Source of the DNA: Rotaria socialis
Taxonomy: Eukaryota; Rotifera; Eurotatoria; Philodinida; Philodinidae
DNA: 64,000 nucleotides
Assembly (NCBI GenBank): GCA_905331475.1
Contig: CAJNYU010002903.1
Span: 1-64,000 of the forward strand
Reading direction: 5' to 3'
Shown here: in pieces, positions 49,847 to 60,200 of the stretch
Numbering within the stretch: the stretch's first letter is position 1
How the letters are laid out: each line of letters begins with the position of its first letter
Notes under the pieces: model-generated
Databases searched by the model: none
The model's input: only the letters and a program-made list of their open reading frames with translations
What the model was told of the DNA's origin: nothing
Program-made: the position numbers and the translations under genes

Positions 49847-51223
49847 ATGGCAAAAAAATCAAATAGTCAGTATTTAACTATGTCGAATAAAGACACGGAT
49901 GATTTATGTGACCACAATCATGAAATACTTCAAAAATTAATCCTAAGTAAAAATAAAAATGAGACCTTATTAAATAAAAATAGGTTTAAACACAAAATGA
50001 AGAAGGAAGCCATCATTTCAAAAGACAGCTTACATCAACTAGCCAATATGGAGATAGTGAATTACAGGACGATGATAATAATCCTTTTATTTTTATTAGC
50101 AAAGGAAACAAAGAAATCATGAAAGGAGCTCAACATATAGTATTGAAAACAATGATACCGATACTATTGAACAAAGCAAATCAGCAAAATCAAGCAGCAA
50201 CAGCAGTCGTCTCTTTGTAACCAGATGGCGATGACTCAGACATGAATAATGTCGATACCTCAATATTACGTCATAAGCTAAATCGAAATGTAAAAACCAA
50301 TGAATATGCACATTATAATAATTTACAGGATCAGGAAATTAATATCTCTAAGCAGGCTTTTAACTATGCTGTTGAGCAACATTTTCCACCTTTTGATATT
50401 AAACGTACACCTAAATTAAGTGATCATGAGAAAGGAAAAGAAATCATTAACGCAATTTTCATACACATTGAAAAGGATTTAAAAAAACTAAATAAGCATT
50501 ATGCTATGCAATTAGGGTTCGAGTATTGGTACATTGATAAAAATGGAGATTTAGTATGTTTTACAAAATATACAGAATTATTTGTTTATTTATCTGAAAG
50601 TCATACTATCCAACATCATTAGCGCAGACAAACATTTTACCTTCTCGGCCAAAACATCTCCCAAGTCAACACTCGTTAATATTGAAATATGTACCAAATT
50701 ACATTACACTGGAGGAAATACAAATGAAATTAGCTTACATAGAAATTCTTTATTTAGCACAGAAGAAATGAATGGATCGAAAACGGATAAATACCGTCAT
50801 TTAAGACTTGAAATTAAATCTACAACTTAATACAATGATTCAGTGTAAAAAGGAGAGATAACAATCGAAGGTCATTTAATTGAATTACATGAATTTTTTG
50901 CACCACCACGTCTCTTAATCCCTAGTCAACTCTCCCTAGAAGAATCCCCAGGGGGTTCCCCGGACAAATCCCCGGGGACTCACGACAGGGACTCCCCAGG
51001 GATTTCGTTATTTTACAGGGACTCCCCGGGGAGTCGTTGGGGGAGAGTCGATTAGGGAATTTGCTCAAAATGTAATGACCCAGGTCATATCAGAAGAAAT
51101 TGCAACTTTAATTATGATGCTTGCCGTCTATGTGGGCAAGACAGATCGAATGGTAATCACAAAGAATGTAGTATATGCTGTCATCGATGTAAACAAAATC
51201 ACATTGCAACAAATTACAAGTGC
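49847..51223 (+). pseudogene. ORF1 (gag-like) relic of the retrotransposon
   Basis: The frame starts at ATG 49847 (MAKKSNSQYLTMSNKDTDD), shifts near 50050, and resumes at 50080-50217 and 50242-50580. It shifts again into a frame reading RPKHLPSQHSLILKYVPNYI (from about 50650) and then reads IEGHLIELHEFFAPPRLL up to the inserted element at 50920. After the insert it ends in three cysteine/histidine knuckles (51062-51223: CSKCNDPGHIRRNC, CRLCGQ...HKEC, CHRCKQNHIATNYKC). The protein would have bound the element's RNA. At least three breaks make it inactive. Confidence 0.8.
50920..51057. mobile_element. Inverted-repeat element E (CCCCGGGGA words) inserted in ORF1
   Basis: 138 bp with 17-bp ends: CCCTAGTCAACTCTCCC and the inverse of CCCTAATCGACTCTCCC (15 of 17 identical). 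It is flanked by AAT on both sides (50917-50919, 51058-51060). The interior is GC-rich with CCCCGGGGA, CCCCAGGGA and GACTCCCC words in both orientations. Removing the element and one AAT restores an uninterrupted reading ...LLI-CSKC... across the junction, so it is a genuine insertion with a 3-bp target duplication. Confidence 0.85.
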
Positions 51224-51311
51224 TAATTTTTAATAGATTACAGAAGATCTCTTCTCCTTCAATTAAAACAAAAATCGCACTTATTACCTCCTATAATGTG
51301 CAATTGTTTAT

Positions 51312-51669
51312 CCCAGGTGAATGAATCCGACAGTGAATCCTATCGGATCTCATCGGATCCGACAAGCCGACAAAATCCGATCAGATTCCTGGCCACGGAC
51401 CTACTAACGGATCCGACGGAAAAAAACATTTTCTTAATCACTAATGAATAAGCACATGGTACCAACAGAACACATGGGTCGAATGCTTATGTTGGATTCC
51501 GTTAAATTCCGACACTGGAACCTATCGGATTCCAACACTAAGGTTTCGATTGTAGGTCCCACACTCGGACACCGATAGGATTTCGTCAGCTTAATGAAAT
51601 TCATAATATATCCGATAAGATTCCGACACAAATCCGATAGGATCCTTGTATCGGAATCATTCTCCTGGG
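51312..51669. mobile_element. Inverted-repeat element F (CCGATAGGAT words)
   Basis: 358 bp. The ends CCCAGGTGAATGAATCCGA and the inverse of CCCAGGAGAATGATTCCGA match at 17 of 19 positions. AT flanks both sides; the duplicated part could be read as up to ATCCCA. The interior is filled with ATCCGATAGGAT, GATTCCGA and TCGGATCC words in both orientations. Same family as the elements at 55598 and 56102. Confidence 0.8.
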
Positions 51670-52821
51670 ATCCCAACTGAATGTCGTGAACGTGGAGATA
51701 GAAGTTGTAATGTAGTAGTATACACTACTGTTATTCTCGTTTCGTTTCTATTGTTTTCTGTTTCTTTCGTTTCTGTTTTCACAGTATGCTAGAAGTATAC
51801 ATATAGATATATGTATTGTTTTTCTTTCGTTCTCCGATCTTTTCTTGACCTCAACTTAGATTGGTTATTCTTAAAAAGGAGAAAATATTATTTTCGATCG
51901 TGACCTTGTTTTCTCTATTACGCAATAATATTGTCTATTGCGTAATATATATTTTTGTGCGTTTTGAAAATAAAGGGAGATTTGTTAAGATTAGATTCTT
52001 TGGAATACGTGACAGAAGTAAAACAATTACATGTAATAAAATCTCAAACGTCAATATGAAAATATATAATAACACACAAAAAAAATCAAGTTCAGCGGAT
52101 ACCATTCAATATTAACTCGTACAATTGACCATCTGTAGAAAATAACCTACGTAATCATAGTGATAAAACATTAGAAGAATCATTATATGGAAAGAACTAA
52201 AAAATAAATAAGATGAAATTGACAAATAAAAAGATGAATTTAACGGTAAAATTCAACAATGCCAAAGCAAACATGATGATAACATGAAAAAACTAAGATC
52301 TATATTGCAAATAATTTCAGCACAAACAAAATATCAAAATGAAAACGTTGAACGTTGTTATTCAATAATAAATGAGTTTATTCCGCTATTATCTTCAACG
52401 TTAACTGTATTTCAGAAGATGAATTCAAAATATGCGGCAACAAATGATTCGAATCACATCAACAGCGAAACTCAGCAACTGGCACGATGCATTTCCAAAG
52501 CAACTGAAAGTATATAAGAATGCAACAGTGCTCTTATATCAAATCGCAAATCACCTCACAGTCTCGTCGATCAACAAGGTCAGTTTTTAGTTCAAGCAGT
52601 TAATAGTTTAGAATTACATATAATGAATAATACAACATTCCATTATGCGACGTCGATAATATGCTCAGAAGTAATTAAATCATACAATGGAACCAATAAC
52701 GAAAAGAAACTAATATCAGAAATAATAAACGAATGGAACTTCCACACATCAATATCCTGTTTATCGAACAAATGGAAAAAAGTGAGGCCCCATTCCATTA
52801 GGCACAATTTATTTATTTTTA

Positions 52822-53340
52822 TTGTATAGCGTTGACGGATTACATACTCATGTTGCGGATGTAGATTCACTGTTGAACAAATATCATTCACATATCGGTA
52901 TTCTTACTGGAGTAGGTGTTTCTGTATGTAAACAGATAAATTTTCCCAATTACAAATCAATAACTCAACCTGGAACAAATTATTTTGGAGGAGTAATGCT
53001 TTTATACCAACATCATTTAGACTGCAAAACAGTAGAAAAAGACCTAAACTTTTGAATGATCGAATTAACTTCTACTCACAATCATTTATATATTTGGGAA
53101 TTTCAATGCTAAACACTTAAGCTGGGGATGTAAAAAGAACAACACCAGTGGCGTACACTTATAAAACTGGTTCGAAACAACAGAAAAAGAAATTTTATCA
53201 TCATCTAAATTCACATCGAAAACGATGTGAATCGATAATTGATTTTGGAATTACACATGATGCAAGTGGATGGCCATCAGAAGTATTGAATGAAGGAACA
53301 TCCGATCATTTCCCTATTTTATTTCAATCGCCATTAGGCA
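52822..53340 (+). pseudogene. Retrotransposon endonuclease domain relic
   Basis: Readable APE-type pieces: VDGLHTHVADVDSLLNKYHS near 52830, GNFNAKHLSWGC at 53096-53131 (the family's GDFNAKH has Asp; here it is Asn), and SDHFPI at 53300-53317. Stops separate the pieces (for example after 53050 and at 53117-53200), so it cannot be made as one protein. Confidence 0.8.
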
Positions 53341-53929
53341 AAAAAGAAGACACGTTCTTTAGAAAAACAAACTGGAAAATATTTAACTTTTTTCTTCATA
53401 CTATACATGAATATTGGATGTTATTAGTGTACAATCTTGATGAGCAAATTTTCTTTTCTTTTTTCTCCTTATTTCTTTCATCGCTATGGGATAGATGCAG
53501 TGTTTATGAAAACGCTGCAAAATATCGAACATCATGCCCACCGGAAATAGTACTACTGGCGAAATCTGTAAACAGAGCAAGAAGAATTTATAGAAGAAAT
53601 AAAACTGACTCAAAACTCCAATATTATCTATCGTTGAAAAATATATTCATGGATCAACGAACGCAATACTTATACGAAAAAAGGGAACAGAAATTGGAAT
53701 GGATCAAACAAGGACATAACTTATGGAAATTTGCTAAACCATCGTTTTATGTATTCTCTTCGCAATTTAAAGGATTAAAAACAGAATCTGAAACAATAAC
53801 AGATGATACAAAGATCGTTGACACACTGGATGACTATACTTTGAAAAACATTTCAAGGAACCAGAATATGATGAATACAACCAAGAGCACTTACTTGCAA
53901 TAAAAGCATTCATGCAAATTCGATACTCC

Positions 53930-54866
53930 CCAAACGTACCACTTGAACAAATAACGATAAACGAAGTCTACCTAGAATGGAAAAATTTTAAACCGAAAAA
54001 GTCGAGTGGCAGTGCGGGCACCTCAGCCTTCATATTAAAACAACTCCCAACTTAATACATTGGAATCATAACTATATTGTTCAACAAATGTGTTTTGAAA
54101 GGAAATTTGTTTTGAGGAAAGCAAACACGCAAAAGTAATATTCCTTTCAAAAGACGGGCCTTACCCAACTGAAAATAAACTACGACATATCTCGCTACTA
54201 CCCAGCATAGGAAAGTGGTATGAAAGGATTATTCATAAAAGATTATTAAAATGGTGCGATGGAAATAATATATACGTGGATGAACAATCTGGTTTTTCTT
54301 CTAAAAAAAGACTACAAACTAGAATAATTTCATTAATCGAAGATATAAGACTAACTATAACAGTCTTTAATAGACCTGCGTTATATGTATTTTCGTTGAT
54401 CTTCTTTCCGTATTCGACAGAATGTGGTTTCCTGCTTTACTTTCCACCTTGACTAAATTGGAAATGTCCCTACCACTCATCAAATGAATCATCTCTTGGC
54501 TACAAAATAGAACCTTTTTAATACATTATGACGGTAAAATCTCAAGAACTATAAAGATGCATACTGGAACACTACAGGGATCAATACTGACTGCAACTCT
54601 ATTCAGGTTTCGCATACACTTCTTACCATCAATTTTCTTTCAAACAGCAACAACACACCTTTTTGCGGACAATTTGGCTATACTAATGACAGGGTCACTA
54701 GAAAAGAGATTTTCGTTAAACATTGTTGAACTAGAAGAAATAACAAAGCACATGATGTCCATTTTAGAAAAATACGCCGAAAATAATCTTTTACCAGTAA
54801 ATATCAAAAAGACGAAGGCAGTCTTGGTGCATAATGTTATTGCTCCACAATTACCAAAACTATAAT
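53930..54866 (+). pseudogene. Retrotransposon reverse transcriptase relic
   Basis: Recognisable RT blocks in order: FKPKKSSGSAGTSAFILKQL, then LRHISLLPSIGKWYERIIHK, EQSGFSSKKRLQTR, GTLQGSILTATLF and THLFADNLAIL (catalytic site 54662-54673). The usual second aspartate is Asn (FADN for FADD). Several stops and frame changes lie between the blocks. It is followed by KKTKAVLV, and past a stop by HLGVRITQKLDWG. Confidence 0.85.
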
Positions 54867-55002
54867 ACACAAAACAAAAAATTGAAATAGTTCCTTCATT
54901 TAAACATCTCGGAGTAAGAATAACACAAAAACTGGATTGGGGAATAGACATCGATGATAAACTTAAAACAATAAGAAAAACCTATAATGCAATGAAAACT
55001 CT

Positions 55003-55521
55003 TTGTTTGCAATATTCCCAGAAGTGAAGTGTCCCTCAGACGCAGAATATTTTTACCTGTCTCACTTTATTTGGTTAATAACAACATGGTTCTTTTTTTG
55101 TGAAAACCAACAAGAAAAAATTAATAAAACATTCATTTCGGATTTAAAAATAGTTTACAGACTTTATGGATGGGATGATATTACAACCTTAATTCTTTGT
55201 CAGGAAAAAACATGGCAAGATTACATCTATGCTTGCTGGTTGCACTTTTCACTTCATCTTGATAAATCTTTGGAATCTACTTCGTATCAACATACTTCGA
55301 CAGCGTGTCAGACTATAACTACACTTGATAAAACATTCTATAAAAAATTAGGGTTTAGAAAAAACAATAAATTTTTGAGCAGACTAGTTGCAAGAGCAAA
55401 ACATAGTAGATATGACTGGATGCAATTTCAACAGAATCACAGGCCGCAACATGAAATATTTATAAAATCAACTCTTTACTTAAACATGTTCATCTATAAA
55501 TATTTCTTACTACCATCTTAA
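55003..55521 (+). pseudogene. C-terminal part of retrotransposon ORF2
   Basis: A 172-codon open stretch downstream of the RT blocks, ending in TAA at 55521. It has no catalytic motif; its place matches the thumb and tail region of non-LTR ORF2 proteins. Confidence 0.6.
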
Positions 55522-55597
55522 ATTGTAAAACTGCATTGCTTGAATAACATAGTATGCAAATGTAAAATAATTACACATGGATATCTCTGTGTCGCTA

Positions 55598-55884
55598 CTC
55601 AGGTCGAATATTCCGACCACTGGATCCCGTAGGATATTCCAGGAAATATGCGGGAAAGTCACCATTTCCTGTATGGAAACACGGGAAATCGCTGGAACAT
55701 GGAAGCAGTATTCCGGTCAAAAAGACGGCCGAACTTTTTCGGTGGATTCCTGCCACGTTCCGGTGCTTTCCGGCCGGAATTAATCAGAAATCACCGGAAA
55801 AATTTCCAACCAAAATACTGCTTCCACCAAATCAACGGAACTACCTGGAACCGGCCGTTCCCAGGCCGAACTGTTCGACCTGGG
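55598..55884. mobile_element. Inverted-repeat element G (TTCCGG words)
   Basis: 287 bp. The ends CTCAGGTCGAAT and the inverse of CCCAGGTCGAAC match at 10 of 12 positions, with TA on both sides. The interior has many TTCCGG/CCGGAA and GGAAC/GTTCC words in both orientations. It lies just after the retrotransposon tail. Confidence 0.65.
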
Positions 55885-56101
55885 TATATACATAAATAAA
55901 CACTTATGCAACATAATTTAATTTTTATAACATGTTTCATTTTATTTGATGGTTAAGAGTTGTATGATGCTATCTTTTTTCTATTTTCTTCATGTTTCTA
56001 TTCTTTCTCTTTTCTCTATCATTTTTTTTATATCACTTGTTTTTACTTTTCCTTTCTATTTTTCCTCTACATTTAACATGTGAACCAGTATACGGCACAT
56101 T

Positions 56102-56449
56102 CCCAGGTCGTTCATTCCTACAACTGGATTCAATCGGATCTGACAATGGGTTACCTCGGATCTTATATGAAAACCCACGAGAATCGATGGATTCCGAGTT
56201 TCGGATTCATAGGATCGGAACCCAATACATATCTGATCGTATCCTACTCTGGGGTCCGATACGCCAAAAGCGTCTGCTATAGTCAACCTCTAAAAAGCTT
56301 TTTTGCACTAAATAGGATTTTGATAATTTTTTAAAATTCTCCCGTCGGATCCGTCAATAATTCAGAAACCCAAGATCCAATTGAATCTCCTCGGTTAGTA
56401 GGATGTTATAGCATCCGATAGAATGCGCCGTCGGATTAGTCGACCTGGG
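56102..56449. mobile_element. Inverted-repeat element H (GGATCCGA words)
   Basis: 348 bp. The ends CCCAGGTCG and CGACCTGGG are perfect inverted repeats, flanked by ATT on both sides (56099-56101, 56450-56452). The interior repeats GGATC, TCGGATTC and ATCCGATAG in both orientations, much like element F. Open frames across it are a by-product of these repeats. Confidence 0.75.
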
Positions 56450-56452
56450 ATT

Positions 56453-57230
56453 ACAAATAAATGTTTAAAAAAAAAGTTTCTATAACTGACTAACTGGCAG
56501 TTTTACTTGTGAATATAGAGAAAATAGTTCCGACATAATTTTTCAGACAACAGAGAGAAGACATTTTAACACCTATGTTAATAGCTTTTGAGATTTTGGC
56601 AACGGACTATGAAAATAAACAAGAAAGGTACTAAATCATTGATATTCTACTCTTGAGCGTTAACATGCATATGAAAAACTTGACATTGACGTTATTATCA
56701 TTCATTATGTGGCACATTTCTAGCATTTAATAATGCGGCATAATGCTAACGACGTAATTCCAAATATAGATTCATCTTTTGTTTTCTTAATTTATCTATG
56801 AAGTGCGGGATGATTTGTAGCACAAACATCTCCGCTTCTGATAAGAATCTTCTTCACTAACGTTGTTCTCTCAACAACATTATTTTTCTTTTCACAGATT
56901 TCATATTTATAGAAAAACTCAATAGAGAGAATTACTAACCTCTTACTATAAGTAATCTGATCATCGATCCTCCTCAAATGAAATCCTTACTAGCTAAATT
57001 TTAAGCAGGGATATATTTTTAAAGTGTACATATAATTATTAACATACAGTGTTTCAAAAAAAAATAACAATGATCAATCACTCTCAAACAATAAACAAAC
57101 ACACGTTAAAAAGTGTCTAGACGTAAATAAGTAAAGTTCTTGTTCAGATAGCTTCATCGATGGTTTTTCCAAAGCAAAAAATAGATGTCATTTACATCAA
57201 AAATAAAAATGTTGCAAAATCATTGAAGTT
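56453..57230. other. No gene recognised
   Basis: AT-rich sequence downstream of the CEP104 stop codon on the minus strand. It probably includes the CEP104 3' UTR. Confidence 0.5.
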
Positions 57231-60200
57231 TTATTTAACAGTTGTTGTTACTTTTTTTTGTTTTTTCATAACATTGGCTTGCGATGTTGGAACGACAACA
57301 GCTTTTTGTTGAGGAGGATTTTTATCTGCGAATTGAGAAAAACAAAGGCATTTTTCTGTAAGTTACTTTTATTTTACTAATCTCAATTACTCTTTTTTAA
57401 TGCTTGAAGACGCCGAGGATTTTTTACACAACCATCAGCACCCATTAAATGGTCACGCCATGGCTTTTCACCTTCGCGAATATTCATATGGCATAAAGGA
57501 CAACGATTTGTATTTGGTTTTGTTTCTACACATTCTTTAAGTTTCACATGAGCATCAAAATCATTTCCGATCGCTTCTGTACATCGAGAACATTGTTGAT
57601 ATTTACTCTTCTTTTGACATTCACGTAGTAAATGTTCAATATAAATTCCCACTTCGACTACCTGTGAAATAGAATATCGCATGTGAATAGAAATGAAGAA
57701 TAAAACAAACTTGATTGCATTCTTGACATCGTCGTAACATTGGGCAACTAGCCCAATAATGTGTTTCAAGACCAGCACGAATGAATTCATCATTTTTTTC
57801 TCCACAAAATATACATGTACTAAAATATTCAACCAAACGATTTTAATTATGTCATGCAATCTTCTTGTCGGCAATGCCGATGATTCACCGTGCGTAAATG
57901 AACGTTGGTAGCTCATTCTTTTTAAACTAATTTTTGGTCCCTTTTTTATTTTGTTTTACGAATTAATTTCATTTCATTTGTCATGAAAGCGAGCTATAAA
58001 AGTCAATGCGGTTAATACAAAGGCCTCAAGTACGTTCATGACGACATCGAAACAAGAGTTCGATGATAATAGTGTTACTTTTTCTTCTGCTTAGAGATGA
58101 GAGAAATTCAAGCAGCAAAACCGCAGTGCTGTGGACATGGATGATAGTAGGAAAGGGCATTCTATATGTTGAGATATGAAACTAAGAGCAGCATCTGAGA
58201 TCTTTCCTATCGTATACTAAGACTCCAAACTTTTAATAATCCTTTCATTATATGTAGAAAAATTTGCACGAGTTTATTTCTCATAGAGGTTAAATTTCAC
58301 TATTTCAAAAGAGATTTATAGTTAATGCCAACCTTATTTTGAACAAGTGAAAATATCAAGTGATTGAAATCGTCATTGACCGTTGAGTTTCGAGTGAGAT
58401 TATCTATTAGTCTCCTCTGCTATAAGTTACTAAGTGAAAGAAGCATTTCTGATTATTTTCGTAATTGTGGAAATTCAGCTGCGTAATCAAGAAAAAACTT
58501 GCTTTCAATTCCGGTTCCGAAAAGCTTTTATTTCTAATTTTCTTATTAAGCTTAATTTTTAAGTGCTTTATTTTTATGCATTCATTTTTTTTTAAACTCG
58601 AGATTTTCGCAGTAGGATTTAATATTAAATGCTGTACTATGTGAAAATAAAACCTTAACCGTTTGATAGGAGTAATATCAAAAGACGGCCCTTTCCATGT
58701 CTTGAAAGAGAATTATTTCGTTGTCAACATTCTAAAACTTTTCTGAGAAGAAAAATTCGACTCTGTGAAGCCGGCACTATTATAAGTACAAGAAAAGTTC
58801 AGCACACAAACAGATCAAGGTAAACATGCAGTCTGTTGAAAGAACAAGCAATAATTAATCATTATATTTAACAAAGTAAAAGATTAGTAAAAATAATCAC
58901 AATCAAATATGATGTACAATCGAATCATTCTGAGTTAGAATGCTTCAATGAAGCGTGCAAAGATGTTTTTCGTAAAATTTTCCCCAAGTATTGCTTCTTT
59001 TTCCGACGTTTGACCAGTCTTTACTTGGTAGTTATCAATGGATGTGAATCTTCTTTTCACCGTCACCCTCACACATATATTCAGCCACTCTTTCGATAGA
59101 TATCTGTTTTACCTTCATTCTTTCGTGCTGAACTTTTCTTGTGCTCATCGTTCACCAATCCCTATATTCTATTGTTAAAAAAATTTATATAGGAAATGAT
59201 TGTTTGCGTATATTTTTAATTGAACTTTTAAGTTTTAGTATCTGTTGATACAGTGGAATGATTCTCAACGATAAGAGAACTAGGGATAATCGAATATGAC
59301 TTTCGAGAATTTTTCTACCAATGGGCAAAAAATCCGATTATCATCTATTAATTAGATAATTATTAAAAATCAAAACAATAGCAGATGGTGAGAAATTTAG
59401 GAACAAGTATTCAAGTTTTTTCTCCTTTAAACTTGCGTAACAATATCAATGACATTAACTGTGAATATATTACGATATGTTTATTCGTATTACCGCATAA
59501 TACAGCGGTCAAATAAACTTTTCCGAAGTAATGAATTTCTATATTTGAGTGAAAGAAAAATTTCTTTTTCTCTTTCGAACAATTGTAAAAACATAAAAAT
59601 ACTTGTATTCTGAGAGTAGAATCTATTTTGGTTATTTCTCGAAATCTAATTATATTAAAAGCTTACTTTTCTGGAGTGAAATCAGATTCATCAGCTACAC
59701 TCATTGTTGGCGTTTTCCGGTCGAATCGTGTTGGTGTTCGAGATTTATTTGATGAAATTTTAGCATCAAACTGAAATATGAAACTTTTGTACAATTTCTT
59801 TTAAAATATCAGAGTTTCATTCTTTACAGATTTTCTTTGTTCACGAGGAGCATGCTGCTGTTTTGGTATGTCACGTTTTAACGGGTCGATTGGTTCACTT
59901 GTCCTTTTTACTCGATCCAATGGAAGATTATTATTTGGTGTCTAGAAAGAATTTTTTTTCTATAGAAAATCTATATCAATTATTTACTTTTTCAACTTGA
60001 CCATCCATTCGATTGAATGCATCAAACATGTCACGATACTTTTTAACTCGTCGAGTCTGATCATTTTCTTGTGGAAGATATCGTTTGACAATGGATCCAT
60101 GAATCTATTTTACATGAAAATGAAATATCAAATAAAATTCTTTTGTTTTCTTCTTCGTACCTTGTATAAATTGAGTAAAATTTTTATAGCCAATTCTCGT

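Larger units (their letters stand above)
49847..55521 (+). mobile_element. Decayed non-LTR (LINE-like) retrotransposon
   Basis: In order on the plus strand: an ORF1 relic with gag-type zinc knuckles (49847-51223), an APE-type endonuclease (52822-53340), a reverse transcriptase (about 53930-54866) and a C-terminal region ending at 55521. All parts carry stops and frameshifts. ORF1 is interrupted by an inserted small element at 50920-51057, and a second sits just behind it at 51312-51669. The coding plan is that of the Jockey/CR1-like group. The 5' end is not defined and no target duplication was found. Confidence 0.85.

Noticed and set aside
56056-56334. Overlapping ORFs at 56056-56334
   Set aside because: They arise from the GGATC/TCGGATTC words of element H on both strands.
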